Below are positions 42,664 through 57,470 of a DNA stretch of 64,000 nt, piece by piece; the first letter of the stretch is position 1, and each line of letters starts with the position of its first letter. The notes beneath the pieces were generated by a model, which was given only the letters and a program-made list of their open reading frames with translations, searched no databases and had not been told where the DNA came from. Origin of the DNA: Eunapius fragilis (lineage: Eukaryota; Porifera; Demospongiae; Spongillida; Spongillidae); NCBI GenBank assembly GCA_963681505.1, contig OY811975.1:7750946-7814945 (forward strand). Reading direction: 5' to 3'. The position numbers were made by a program, and so were the translations under genes.

Positions 42664-45600
42664 GGTGGTGGTGGTGGTGGTGGTGGTGGTGGTGGTGGTG
42701 GTGGTGGTGGTGGTGGTGGTGGTGGTGGTGGTGGTGGTGGTGGTGGTGGTGGTGGTGGTGGTGGTGGTGGTGGTGGTGGTGGTGGTGGTGGTGGTGGTGG
42801 TGGTGGTGGTGGTGGTGGTGGTGGTGGTGGTGGTGGTGGTGGTGGTGGTGGTGGTGGTGGTGGTGGTGGTGGTGGTGGTGGTGGTGGTGGTGGTGGTGGT
42901 GGTGGTGGTGGTGGTGGTGGTGGTGGTGGTGGTGGTGGTGGTGGTGGTGGTGGTGGTGGTGGTGGTGGTGGTGGTGGTGGTGGTGGTGGTGGTGGTGGTG
43001 GTGGTGGTGGTGGTGGTGGTGGTGGTGGTGGTGGTGGTGGTGGTGGTGGTGGTGGTGGTGGTGGTGGTGGTGGTGGTGGTGGTGGTGGTGGTGGTGGTGG
43101 TGGTGGTGGTGGTGGTGGTGGTGGTGGTGGTGGTGGTGGTGGTGGTGGTGGTGGTGGTGGTGGTGGTGGTGGTGGTGGTGGTGGTGGTGGTGGTGGTGGT
43201 GGTGGTGGTGGTGGTGGTGGTGGTGGTGGTGGTGGTGGTGGTGGTGGTGGTGGTGGTGGTGGTGGTGGTGGTGGTGGTGGTGGTGGTGGTGGTGGTGGTG
43301 GTGGTGGTGGTGGTGGTGGTGGTGGTGGTGGTGGTGGTGGTGGTGGTGGTGGTGGTGGTGGTGGTGGTGGTGGTGGTGGTGGTGGTGGTGGTGGTGGTGG
43401 TGGTGGTGGTGGTGGTGGTGGTGGTGGTGGTGGTGGTGGTGGTGGTGGTGGTGGTGGTGGTGGTGGTGGTGGTGGTGGTGGTGGTGGTGGTGGTGGTGGT
43501 GGTGGTGGTGGTGGTGGTGGTGGTGGTGGTGGTGGTGGTGGTGGTGGTGGTGGTGGTGGTGGTGGTGGTGGTGGTGGTGGTGGTGGTGGTGGTGGTGGTG
43601 GTGGTGGTGGTGGTGGTGGTGGTGGTGGTGGTGGTGGTGGTGGTGGTGGTGGTGGTGGTGGTGGTGGTGGTGGTGGTGGTGGTGGTGGTGGTGGTGGTGG
43701 TGGTGGTGGTGGTGGTGGTGGTGGTGGTGGTGGTGGTGGTGGTGGTGGTGGTGGTGGTGGTGGTGGTGGTGGTGGTGGTGGTGGTGGTGGTGGTGGTGGT
43801 GGTGGTGGTGGTGGTGGTGGTGGTGGTGGTGGTGGTGGTGGTGGTGGTGGTGGTGGTGGTGGTGGTGGTGGTGGTGGTGGTGGTGGTGGTGGTGGTGGTG
43901 GTGGTGGTGGTGGTGGTGGTGGTGGTGGTGGTGGTGGTGGTGGTGGTGGTGGTGGTGGTGGTGGTGGTGGTGGTGGTGGTGGTGGTGGTGGTGGTGGTGG
44001 TGGTGGTGGTGGTGGTGGTGGTGGTGGTGGTGGTGGTGGTGGTGGTGGTGGTGGTGGTGGTGGTGGTGGTGGTGGTGGTGGTGGTGGTGGTGGTGGTGGT
44101 GGTGGTGGTGGTGGTGGTGGTGGTGGTGGTGGTGGTGGTGGTGGTGGTGGTGGTGGTGGTGGTGGTGGTGGTGGTGGTGGTGGTGGTGGTGGTGGTGGTG
44201 GTGGTGGTGGTGGTGGTGGTGGTGGTGGTGGTGGTGGTGGTGGTGGTGGTGGTGGTGGTGGTGGTGGTGGTGGTGGTGGTGGTGGTGGTGGTGGTGGTGG
44301 TGGTGGTGGTGGTGGTGGTGGTGGTGGTGGTGGTGGTGGTGGTGGTGGTGGTGGTGGTGGTGGTGGTGGTGGTGGTGGTGGTGGTGGTGGTGGTGGTGGT
44401 GGTGGTGGTGGTGGTGGTGGTGGTGGTGGTGGTGGTGGTGGTGGTGGTGGTGGTGGTGGTGGTGGTGGTGGTGGTGGTGGTGGTGGTGGTGGTGGTGGTG
44501 GTGGTGGTGGTGGTGGTGGTGGTGGTGGTGGTGGTGGTGGTGGTGGTGGTGGTGGTGGTGGTGGTGGTGGTGGTGGTGGTGGTGGTGGTGGTGGTGGTGG
44601 TGGTGGTGGTGGTGGTGGTGGTGGTGGTGGTGGTGGTGGTGGTGGTGGTGGTGGTGGTGGTGGTGGTGGTGGTGGTGGTGGTGGTGGTGGTGGTGGTGGT
44701 GGTGGTGGTGGTGGTGGTGGTGGTGGTGGTGGTGGTGGTGGTGGTGGTGGTGGTGGTGGTGGTGGTGGTGGTGGTGGTGGTGGTGGTGGTGGTGGTGGTG
44801 GTGGTGGTGGTGGTGGTGGTGGTGGTGGTGGTGGTGGTGGTGGTGGTGGTGGTGGTGGTGGTGGTGGTGGTGGTGGTGGTGGTGGTGGTGGTGGTGGTGG
44901 TGGTGGTGGTGGTGGTGGTGGTGGTGGTGGTGGTGGTGGTGGTGGTGGTGGTGGTGGTGGTGGTGGTGGTGGTGGTGGTGGTGGTGGTGGTGGTGGTGGT
45001 GGTGGTGGTGGTGGTGGTGGTGGTGGTGGTGGTGGTGGTGGTGGTGGTGGTGGTGGTGGTGGTGGTGGTGGTGGTGGTGGTGGTGGTGGTGGTGGTGGTG
45101 GTGGTGGTGGTGGTGGTGGTGGTGGTGGTGGTGGTGGTGGTGGTGGTGGTGGTGGTGGTGGTGGTGGTGGTGGTGGTGGTGGTGGTGGTGGTGGTGGTGG
45201 TGGTGGTGGTGGTGGTGGTGGTGGTGGTGGTGGTGGTGGTGGTGGTGGTGGTGGTGGTGGTGGTGGTGGTGGTGGTGGTGGTGGTGGTGGTGGTGGTGGT
45301 GGTGGTGGTGGTGGTGGTGGTGGTGGTGGTGGTGGTGGTGGTGGTGGTGGTGGTGGTGGTGGTGGTGGTGGTGGTGGTGGTGGTGGTGGTGGTGGTGGTG
45401 GTGGTGGTGGTGGTGGTGGTGGTGGTGGTGGTGGTGGTGGTGGTGGTGGTGGTGGTGGTGGTGGTGGTGGTGGTGGTGGTGGTGGTGGTGGTGGTGGTGG
45501 TGGTGGTGGTGGTGGTGGTGGTGGTGGTGGTGGTGGTGGTGGTGGTGGTGGTGGTGGTGGTGGTGGTGGTGGTGGTGGTGGTGGTGGTGGTGGTGGTGGT

Positions 45601-46203
45601 GGTGGTGGTGGTGGTGGTGGTGGTGGTGGTGGTGGTGGTGGTGGTGGTGGTGGTGGTGGTGGTGGTGGTGGTGGTGGTGGTGGTGGTGGTGGTGGTGGTG
45701 GTGGTGGTGGTGGTGGTGGTGGTGGTGGTGGTGGTGGTGGTGGTGGTGGTGGTGGTGGTGGTGGTGGTGGTGGTGGTGGTGGTGGTGGTGGTGGTGGTGG
45801 TGGTGGTGGTGGTGGTGGTGGTGGTGGTGGTGGTGGTGGTGGTGGTGGTGGTGGTGGTGGTGGTGGTGGTGGTGGTGGTGGTGGTGGTGGTGGTGGTGGT
45901 GGTGGTGGTGGTGGTGGTGGTGGTGGTGGTGGTGGTGGTGGTGGTGGTGGTGGTGGTGGTGGTGGTGGTGGTGGTGGTGGTGGTGGTGGTGGTGGTGGTG
46001 GTGGTGGTGGTGGTGGTGGTGGTGGTGGTGGTGGTGGTGGTGGTGGTGGTGGTGGTGGTGGTGGTGGTGGTGGTGGTGGTGGTGGTGGTGGTGGTGGTGG
46101 TGGTGGTGGTGGTGGTGGTGGTGGTGGTGGTGGTGGTGGTGGTGGTGGTGGTGGTGGTGGTGGTGGTGGTGGTGGTGGTGGTGGTGGTGGTGGTGGTGGT
46201 GGT
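42664..46203. repeat. Giant GGT array, 1180 uninterrupted units
   Basis: 3540 bp of pure GGT without a single interruption. It is preceded by TGTGTGATGATGGG, so a GAT pair also stands on the left edge. Frames across it (poly-Gly, poly-Val, poly-Thr on the other strand) are not genes. GGT repeats can form two-tier G-quadruplexes in vitro. Confidence 0.98.
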
Positions 46204-48414
<2,211 letters not shown>

Positions 48415-48640
48415 CAAATGTGGGCGCGCCCTTATTGTAAGTGCTGGTGCGTGTGTGAGTGGGAGGAGCGTGTCGTTTTCTAAATGCTCGTAAAGTGCCC
48501 TAGGTTCAATACGTTTTTGAATATTTCTTTCATCGGCGTGAATAGACGAACGTGCGCTCGGCGTGTATCTACCTGTTTTCTACGACCGCGTAAGTTAACG
48601 CTACGTTCCTACATCTTGATACTTCATCCCATTATGCGTA
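48415..48640. repeat. Duplicated satellite module (copy 2)
   Basis: Paralogue of about 35641-35890 with the shared blocks GTGGGCGCG, GTGAGTGGGAGGAGCGTGTC and GTTTTCTAAATGCTCGTAA. Confidence 0.75.
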
Positions 48641-48653
48641 ATGACACACCACG

Positions 48654-48854
<201 letters not shown>

Positions 48855-48914
48855 TCCCACATACTCCCAGCTCTTTTTCCTGGGGTGCACATTAGGAAGA
48901 ATCACTTTAGCTGA

Positions 48915-49660
48915 TGCTGATTAACCGGTTGGGTTGGTCTGTACGCAGGGCAAGAATGGGTTAAATATATCTAACCGCTAGTCAGTTGTGTCGTCTGGGT
49001 GTTGTCTGTACTAGTACCCTGGGCAAGATTGGGTTAGTTGAGTTGCCTGAGTGTGGCCAGTACCCTGGGCAAGAATGGGTTAAATATCTCTTGCCGTGTT
49101 GTTTGTGTGGTCTGTGCTCTGTGTAAGGTTGGCTGTCCAGTTGCCTGGGTGTGGCCAGTACCCTGGGCAAGAATGGGTTAAATATCTCTTGGTGCTAGTC
49201 AGTTGTGTTGTCTGGATGTTGTTTGTTTGTAGTGTGAGGGGTTAAGGAACATAACCGACTAAAAAGTGCCCTGTGTGTATGGTGTGCATTCCAGTAGTGG
49301 GAGGGGTTAAGTAGCATAGCTGACAAAAAGAGTCCTGTGGGCGTGGTGAACTTTCCAGGAGTGGGAGGGGTTAAGTAGCATAGCTGACAAAAAGAGCCCT
49401 GTGAGGAGTGGGAGGAGTTAATGAACACAGCGGACAAAAAGAGCCCTGTGGGTGTGGTGAGGAGTGTGTGAGTTGTTAGCTGTGTTTATTAACCCCTCAC
49501 ATCCTTGAAAGTACACGACACCCACAGGGCTTTTTTTGTTGCCTTTGTAACTTAACCCCTCACACTCGTCGAAAGTACACCACACCCACAGGGCTTTTTT
49601 TGTCAGCTATGTTACTTAACCCCTCACACACCTGGGAAGTACACCACACCCATTTTGTGG
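48915..49660. repeat. Minisatellite cluster
   Basis: 48915-49215 repeats the TACCCTGGGCAAGAATGGGT unit. 49220-49660 repeats units with AAAAAGAGCCCTGTGGG and CCACACCCACAGGGCTTTTT in both orientations. The order of modules matches 39110-40700. Confidence 0.75.
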
Positions 49661-49837
49661 GTGTGGTAAACATTGCAATAGTGCAAAGGGTCAAGGCAGA
49701 TCCAGCCCTGAGTTGTATGTACTTTTTAAAATGTTTTTTGAGCTTCTGTTTTGTTAATATTATATTCATATCCCAAGCTATGTACATATGTGGTCATGTA
49801 TTTGTCTGTTGCAGCTGCCTTTATCTGATTGAGGATA

Positions 49838-51328
49838 CAGTAGCGGCTCGCACATTGCGAAAAGTAACAGCTCGCACATTGCGAAAATAAGCCCTATTCA
49901 TTGTGGTGCTAGGCCAGGGTTAGTGTTCTTTGCGTGACCCAATCGATCGCTACAACCCACCGCTAATGAAATTCACGCGGACCAGGAATCTCATTAGACG
50001 GTAGTTTATGTTTATGTAAACCACCCACCTGTTGATCATCCCAGAAATTATAGTATGTCTTTAACCCTTTAGCTGAGGAGAAAACACCTGAACGGAATGG
50101 CTTTACCGTTTTTCTTCTTGTATATTCTATGTCCACGATGACTAGGGCAGCTTGCATATTTCTCCAGCAGCTATGCATGTAACACCCTGACAACAAAAGT
50201 GGCATAAATATGCTGCAGCAACCCATACATGTAAACCACCTACATGCATATTATTAGCATGTACATTGAGTAGATACACACATGTACGCATGCATGTGCA
50301 TCTTGTGCACGTGATATGGCCTGTGTGCAAAAGTGAAGGGATTAAAACTGCATCTTACCATAAGATCACATAAAGCACGTGCATGATGCGATTTATTATC
50401 GTGGGCATGCATCATTTAGGATGTATGTTGAAAAAGAAAGTTACTAATAGTAGGGCCTGTCTGGAGTACCACATGTAGATAGGGTGTTTTACCCGTATAC
50501 TATATACAAAGGACACGAGTGAATGAGCGCTGATTGGTCATTGCAGCACGGGTTTACGAACGGGGACTATAGGCACAACAAGGGTAAGTGGTCAATGAAA
50601 CTTCGCCGCCGGTTTTTGTTGTTGCTTTGTCCCTTCAGGTGCATATGACCTTTTGACTCATAGCCAGTGCTCATCGTAGTAAAATGATTCGTGTGGCCCG
50701 GTGGGATTGCTTCACTTAGATAACCCAACTTATGCACTAAGTTCTCTACAGCACAATTCAGGCGCAATGTGTGTATGCATTATAATTCACTCAGCTTGGG
50801 ATATAAGTATTTGTACAATATGATCGTATGGTAAGATGCAGTTATTGTTTTATTTAGCTGTTATCCCTTCACTTTTAATTTGCACACAGGCCATATCACA
50901 TTCAAGATGTACATGCATACGTACATGTGTGTATCTACTCAATGTACATACTTTTAATATGTAGGTGGTTTACATGTATGGGTTGCTGCTGCATATTTAT
51001 GCCACTTTTGTTGTCAGGGTATTACATGCATAGCTGCTGGAGAAATACGCAAGCTGCCTTAGTCATTGTGGACATAAAAAAAACGGTAAAGCCATTTCGT
51101 TCAGGTGTTTTCTCCTCAGCTAAAGGGTTAATTATAAAATAATTTTTCTGGGATGATCAACAGGTGGGTGCACTACCGTCTAATGAGATTCCTGGGCCGC
51201 GTGAATTTCATTAGCGGTGGGTTGCAGCGATCGATTGGGTCACGCAAAGAACACTAACATCACAATGAATAGGGCTTATTTTCGCAATGTGCGAGCTGTT
51301 ACTTTTCGCAATGTGCGAGCCGCTACTG
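49838..51328. mobile_element. 1.49-kb palindromic Tc1/mariner-type (pogo-like) element
   Basis: It starts CAGTAGCGGCTCGCACATTG and ends with the reverse complement (..GCGAGCCGCTACTG), flanked by TA on both sides (49836-49837 and 51329-51330). TA duplications and CAGT ends fit the IS630-Tc1-mariner superfamily. The homology between arms goes far beyond the ends: about 49838-50370 pairs with 50825-51328. The outer part contains a direct repeat of AGC[TG]CGCACATTGCGAAAA. No transposase is present. The centre (50371-50825) is single-copy and non-coding. Confidence 0.8.
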
Positions 51329-51911
51329 TACATGTATGTGTGCTGAGGTCTCTATTTCTTATTACAAAGTAGTGGTATCCAGGTGATGAAGAGAGGCTTA
51401 TTGTGACCACCCAAATATTCTACTGACACCTGCTGTGTTCTGGTGAGTTCCATCTCTAAGCACTGGTGTATGTCCCAATCCCCTCCTCCCCTCTGACGGG
51501 CTTAGTGCAGGAGACGACGTGTGAGGCACTCTCTGCCTTTCATAGGGGAGGAGGGGGTGGGACTAAGCCCTTGTGAGCGTAGGAGGGGGTTGGAACATAT
51601 AATAAATAGAATGAGGTTATGTTAGTTAGCATGTACAATGCTGACATGCTGATGTGTTGTGAATATGCATACATGTAGGACCTAAAAGAGAGTCCATTCT
51701 GCACTATACACACCACCATTCTTTTACCTTCTCCCAGATGTCCGCGCACATACGCACACACCCGTTTTCCTACTTACGCCAACCTTCTCCCCAACCCTTT
51801 AGCCCTGCAAGGGAAGAGCAGTGACCATTTTGCAATCTTGTTGACCCCCCAGTCCAATACTTGCCTATTAGTACTCTGCACTGACAGGAAGAATATGCAT
51901 TCCAGCATGAT
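51329..51911. other. No gene; repeat-like sequence before the gap
   Basis: Contains sequence similar to 40197-40340 (GACCACCCAAATAT, CTGTGTTCTGG, GTCCCAATCCCCTCCTCCCC). Confidence 0.5.
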
Positions 51912-52111
51912 NNNNNNNNNNNNNNNNNNNNNNNNNNNNNNNNNNNNNNNNNNNNNNNNNNNNNNNNNNNNNNNNNNNNNNNNNNNNNNNNNNNNNNNNN
52001 NNNNNNNNNNNNNNNNNNNNNNNNNNNNNNNNNNNNNNNNNNNNNNNNNNNNNNNNNNNNNNNNNNNNNNNNNNNNNNNNNNNNNNNNNNNNNNNNNNNN
52101 NNNNNNNNNNN
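51912..52111. other. Assembly gap, 200 N
   Basis: A second round-number gap, beside gypsy and inverted-duplication sequence. Confidence 0.98.
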
Positions 52112-52172
52112 TATTGCTCCGATACTTTAGTCCTGCAAGATGCTTCTCATTGTTCTCAGATTTTGTTGTCAG

Positions 52173-53320
52173 TTAACATTTTAAAATAAACTGAGCAGTA
52201 ACTTTAAATTTGATTCATGCTTGAACGAAGCCACGTTTTCAAGCTACGAACGGTCGAAAAAGATCGTTCACTAACTGCCTTAGCCTGATTGACCAAGATC
52301 AAGGGAAGTCTGTCAGTAACAATCTCCGTAAAAAGGCACTTTTCACATTGCAAGTATGGCTATCCTCGGGTGCGTCTGGTAAAGTATACACGGTCATCAT
52401 CTTCGTTTTGCACATCTGCAGTACCACGTGCTTCATTACTTCGAATTAAAAAATTCTGCCAATATCTTTAAGCATGGTTGGATTACTAGGAAGAACGTAG
52501 CTATGCTATATATTAAGGAGATTCGCCCATTGCGTATGTAGCGGACCGACCCGGTAATTAAGAGTTCGAATGAATCCAATCAGTTGGCAGGCTATCTAAC
52601 ACATGCAAATATATTTCGGAGTTCCCTAGCCCCTTGGTCAAGCAAACATCAAATCACTATGACTTGAGGTGGATACACTGCACAATAACAAAAGAACAAA
52701 AGGCTGGTCGCGCGGTGCGCCTGCATGCTTGTATGTAGGTATTACATGCATAATTCAGTATACTGCATCGCTACATTTTTAATTAACACGCGGTTTACGA
52801 CGGATGCGGGGAAATATTGGGAATAAATAATACTAATATTCATAATTCCCTCGTATAGAATTTTTTCTATAAGCTAAACATGTTTAATAATACTCCAATC
52901 ATTATTGGAAAAGTAAAGAATCAGCAGGCATATAACCAGCTCATTATTCATGTATATGGTTTTAACGATGTGCCTCAGCATTCAAGGTAGAGTTCCGATA
53001 TACACTATAGCCTATACTTAATAAATGGATACAAAAGCGAATGTTATAAGAAACAATTTTATACACCGAAAACCAATACAGTGGTATAAGTAGTGCGATC
53101 GACCAGGAATTGCATAGAATAACAAAGGGCACCTGGCGCAGCATGTTTGCGGAATTGTCCGACAATACGAGCCTGTATAAAAAAACTCCATAGGGCAGTC
53201 GCAAATACGTACTGAGTTTTTAAATAGAAAATACAGCAAGAATAATCATGGTCAATTTATTGTAGAGCAGGAGGGAGACCCGGAACTTGCTGCACTCATA
53301 CAGTTTATGGAAACGGGAGA
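52173..53320. repeat. Inverted copy of the 34246-35405 segment
   Basis: Reverse complement of the segment at 34.2-35.4 kb, with few differences. It ends at GTTAAC on the gap-proximal side, where gypsy sequence resumes, and at ACGGGAGAG on the other. Confidence 0.85.
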
Positions 53321-53570
53321 GCGGCTGTGTTCCATAATACCTCATCTATTCATGGAATGCGTACTTCTATTAGACCACAACCTGTACATGGAATGAACCA
53401 ACATATACATGTGCGCCATGTGAAAGGTGACAATGATATGGTTAGCCTTTTGCCTTCTACAGAGCCACTTATCATGTCCGATGTACATGTGTCGTACTGC
53501 TCCCACTTCTTTGGTCCTGCATGCTAGATGCTTCTCATCGTTCTCAGATTTCATTGTACGATTGTGTTCT

Positions 53571-54197
53571 GTCACGAAAAATTTGGTCCGGGGGGAAAAT
53601 CGGTCCGGCCGGACCAATTTTGGCGACCAAAAGTGGTCCGGGCCGGACCGAATATGACGCCAAAATTTGTCCGGCTAATCCAAAATTGGTCCGGGCACAT
53701 AAATACCTCGTACACGTGGAGATTAGTCTTATTCTATGTGAAAATAGATTATTCAAGTGAAGAGGGAGATGCCAAAAATGGGAACCTAGTAGAAGAAGCA
53801 TATGAGTACTTGGTAAGAAATGTGTACCCTGTGGGTGCAAGCGTAGGGTAGCGCAGGTAGTGTTCGCCACCCGCGAGTACCGATGTCGGTTGTCTTGAAT
53901 ATACAGGAAACTGGAGGGATAATTATATAAACATACCTGATTCCAAGAGATTGCCAGCCCTCACGCGATACTAGTACAGCTTCTTTTATTCAAAAACGTG
54001 CTCCGTACGAGGGAGAACAACTGTTTTATCCAGATTAAGCAGATTTCTGGTATAGTCGCCAGTGCGGTTGGTCTTTCGCCACGTAAGTATGGTTTGCAGT
54101 GTTCCCCACCCCCTTGTATTTCGTTGTTACGTAGCGTATGGTAGGTGGATTGTAACACAACATTGCTTAACCAAGTAAAGGAAATGTCGCTAACACT

Positions 54198-54232
<35 letters not shown>

Positions 54233-54534
54233 ACTATGCCTGACGCTACCCTATAGCACGCAAACGTTATATAATTCATCACTCTCCCTTTTTTACTTGC
54301 ATGTGTATGTGGCGCCTCGAAAGAAACTTACAATTATAACGTTGTAAGTAGCCAGCTGAAAAAAAAAAGCTTGGACCGCACTTTGCATGTATTTTTACTC
54401 AGTGATCGAATAGCGGACGTTTTTGGCAAGGCAGGACCACTTTTGGCGGACAAATATAGTCCGGCCGGACCATTTTTGGCGACCAAAAGTGGTCCGCCGG
54501 ACCACTTTTAGGTAGGACCACTTTTGCCGTGACA
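53571..54534. mobile_element. 964-bp DNA transposon with 4-bp target duplication
   Basis: It starts TGTCACGAAAAATTTGGTCC and ends AAGTGG...GGACCACTTTTGCCGTGACA. GTTC stands on both sides (53567-53570 and 54535-54538). The paralogous gypsy copy at about 63665 keeps the empty site (GTGTTCCTTATAC read on minus). Both ends are full of GGTCCGG/CCGGACC palindromes and GGCGACCAAAAGTGGTCC. A 34-base poly-C lies inside (54199-54232). There is no transposase frame. The superfamily is not assigned. Confidence 0.8.
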
Positions 54535-55204
54535 GTTCCTTATACTGCTGGTCTGCTCATGAGTCTATACTTCAGACCTTCCCTACAGCAATGTATCATG
54601 AGTCTCAACTGTCATTCCACCACAACCATATACCAGCCTAAATGCCTTTTCCTATTGTCCCTGACACTTTCATCATCACTCTGACTGGTGTGCCGGAAGT
54701 CCTGGCAGATTTCAGCAGTGCTAGAAACATTGCCAAAGGTGTTCTCTCTCAGGAGCAAGGAGATGGCAAGCTACACCTGACAGCTTATGATAGTCGTAGC
54801 CTGTCAATCCAGGAGACGAAATATGGTATAAACAGACTTGGAGATGTTAGCAATAGTAGTCACTTCCTCTACAATATATCGTGAAAGTGTACACCGACCA
54901 TCCAGTGGTGAAAGCAATCCCTGCATGCAGGAATCAAGCACAAATGGTAAACATGCGAGGTGGTGGGCAAAGGTTTAGCTTAGGGACCAGCTGTGTATAA
55001 ATTGTATACCAGTCTAGCAAGGATAACGTAGCAGCTGATTCATTTGTGAAGGAGACCTCTGCAGAATGCTGCAGGTGGTACTGATGCATTGGTGCAGAAG
55101 GAGACCAAGAACTTGCTGCACTCATACAGTATATGGAAACGGGAGAGTTGACGAAAGCCAGCACTGAAGTGAATATTCATTGCTGCATGGGCTGGGTAAT
55201 GACT

Positions 55205-55265
55205 CCCGGGGATACCGCACACACACACACCACACACACACACACACACACCACACACACTCACA
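55205..55265. repeat. Interrupted CA microsatellite
   Basis: CA runs broken by CC, corresponding to the arrays at 33680 and 62370. Confidence 0.85.
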
Positions 55266-55380
55266 GTTATGCAGCCCACACTTTGTACTGATGAGGCTTA
55301 CCAGGTAGTTTCCACCACCTCACACCCTGCGCATTGGGCACAACTTTTGCAGTGGCATTACAACCACCACTTCTGAACCC

Positions 55381-55585
55381 CAGTGGAGGTCTGGGCATTA
55401 ATTATCCAGGGGGGGTGGGGGGGGGGGGAGGGGGGGCACAACACGTATATGGTGCCCCCACCAGTCAGAGAGGTCTGAAATTGCGCTGGTAGGTATTTTA
55501 GTGCCCTATTGCCGTTTTTGGCGCCCCCCTTTTTGGGGTCCGCTGGGGGGGGGAGGGGGCATTTGCCCCCTAGCCAGACGCAGCA
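55381..55585. mobile_element. hAT-type MITE, third copy, right end damaged
   Basis: It begins CAGTGGAGGTCTGGGC after CTGAACCC and has the same poly-G body as at 33877 and 62613. The right end reads CTAGCCAGACGCAGCAGC, so the last inverted-repeat bases and the second target copy are lost. Confidence 0.7.
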
Positions 55586-55700
55586 GCTGACGCATTGTCA
55601 TGGAGCTGGAGTTGCATTGGTGCAGGTAGACAACAATAGTACAGGTGGGTTTGCATGGAGGATGTGGTCAGAAGGACAAACCACTATGAGGGAATTATTC

Positions 55701-55800
55701 CCATAAATAATCAAGCGGATTTCCCCGCGTCTGTCATAAACCGCGTGTTAAAGATAAAAATTAATCGGCCAAAAAGGTGGGGGGGGGCAGCTGCCCCCCT

Positions 55801-55846
<46 letters not shown>

Positions 55847-56224
55847 CTCCGCGGGCCCTGCACGTATAGCGAACGCAGCGATGGTAAATTATGTCCGCGC
55901 AGTAGTTCTTATCTTTTACCTGTGATATTGTCAATGAGGTCATGTTTAGAGGTTCAATTTTCAACCACTTAGGTACCGCACCGATTTTGTGTATCACCAT
56001 ACCCTTTTTATGTTTGTCTATGGCCCTGAGGGAAAGATATCTCCAAGACGTGATATCCAGGTAGACATTAATCACCGACGGCAGCACGCTGAAGCTACCA
56101 GAGATTTAGAATAACTTAGCTCTAATTAGAGCAAATGCCAGAGCTTTACCATCTTCATGTTCATGCCCTTGGTGATCTGAGGTCCAACGACTGTTGCACT
56201 TATTGTTTATAACACGAAATGTGA
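55701..56224. other. Transposon end with 42-base poly-C; otherwise no gene
   Basis: 55803-55844 is pure C, flanked by GGGGGGGCAGCTGCCCCCC and GGCTCCGCGGGCCC, typical of GC-rich element ends. Just before it, TTTCCCCGCGTCTGTC and AAACCGCGTGTTAA match the inner part of the 34.2-kb duplicated segment (34774-34797). Confidence 0.5.
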
Positions 56225-56615
56225 TGCATTTCATGTACCAGTATCCCCTTTACCCTCTCCCTACCCCCAGTGCCTCTCCCTCCCTCTCTCCCTCCTCCTC
56301 TCCCTCCTGACACATCCTTATCATTCGATGATTCGATCTCACATTCTCATACCCACGTATGAACTAGACCCTTTACCCACTCCCTACCCCCAGCGAGTTA
56401 ATGTCACATCAGTAGTCATGGAGGGCTGACTGCATGATGATTACTGCACCTCTCCCTACCCCCAGTGCCTCTCCCTCCCCCTGACACATCCTTATCCTTC
56501 CCACATCCCATACCCACATATGCATTTCATGTACTAGCCCCTTCACCCTCTCCCTACCCCCCAGCGAGATAATTGTCACACCAGTAGTCACGTAGGGCTT
56601 ACTGCATGATGAAAA
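56225..56615. repeat. Diverged tandem repeat, C/T-rich, unit about 180-200 bp
   Basis: TACCCCCAG[TC]G[CA]..., GTCACA[TC]CAGTAGTCA and GGGCT[GT]ACTGCATGATG recur in the same order in two units. Confidence 0.7.
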
Positions 56616-57250
56616 TGATCATGTACATCCAAGTCCAGGAACCAAGGCATGCATACCATCCCCACATCCCCACACCTGCACACCATCCCTCAAGGATCCT
56701 GTTCTGCCCTCCATGTACTAAATGGTTTCTATCATCACATGGCCCTGATAATTATATCATTGCATGTCCCCTTTAACGGGTGCAAAGTATCAATTAGCAA
56801 GTATGAAATATTACACACAGAATTTGAAAACCTAAGTCAAAAAACACATGTTTATCTTCGTGAGGAAGTTCGATTCAAATTTGGATCTCCTGATTAACAC
56901 CCACAGAGGTGGTGGGAAGGGTGACAGGGTGCATGTGTTCAAGGTTAATCATCAGCCTGATGTAGCCACTGTGTACTATGGGCAATTGATACAATTCTTT
57001 CCTAAAGGGACATGGGGGAGGGTAGAGGGGAGGGAGGAGAGAAAAGTTGTGGAGGGAGCCTCTCATAGCTCAGCATCCATTAATGTACCACACCTCCTAT
57101 GACTATCTTGGTGGTCATGCCATAGATATTTCCTTATAATGTATAAGGTCACATGACTGGTTTCTATGCTGCATTGATAAATGAATGATCAAGGTAGTGT
57201 GGTATAATTAAATAGGCTCCAGTTTTCAAGTGAGATGTATTCCTAGGTTT
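56616..57250. other. No gene supported
   Basis: Short frames only. Confidence 0.4.
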
Positions 57251-57254
57251 CATA

Positions 57255-57470
57255 CCTCTACACACCATCCCACACCTCTGCACACCATCCCCACACCTCT
57301 GCAGACCATCCCCACACCTCTAAACACCATCCCCACACCTCTGCACACCATCCCCACACCTTCCCCATACCTCATCCTCACACCTCTACACTCATCCCCA
57401 TACCTCTACACACCATCCCCACACCTCTGCACACCATCCCCACACCTCTGCACACTATCTCCACTACTTT
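57255..57470. repeat. Minisatellite CACACCTCTGCACACCATCC
   Basis: About ten degenerate units of 18-20 bp, with CTCTACACTCATCCC variants in the middle. Confidence 0.9.

Larger units (their letters stand above)
52112..55700 (+). pseudogene. Ty3/gypsy retrotransposon remains, mosaic and interrupted
   Basis: Several pieces in plus orientation match the minus-strand fragment at 62830-63833. The clearest is 54642-54884, where VLSQEQGDGKLHLTAYDSRS is the RNase H region that follows reverse transcriptase in Ty3/gypsy polyproteins. Next come KVYTDHPVVKAI and, in another frame, NGKHARWWAKV (about 54880-54980), then the SSKDNVAADSFVKE and ELAALIQYMETGELTKAS linker before integrase (to about 55170). Frames change several times and stops are present. 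The locus is split by the inverted segment (52173-53320) and a 964-bp element (53571-54534). No LTR pair, gag or intact reverse transcriptase is visible. Confidence 0.7.

Noticed and set aside
49838..51328. Segmental inverted duplication rather than a transposon
   Set aside because: Exact outer ends with TA on both sides and CAGT/ACTG termini favour a transposon.
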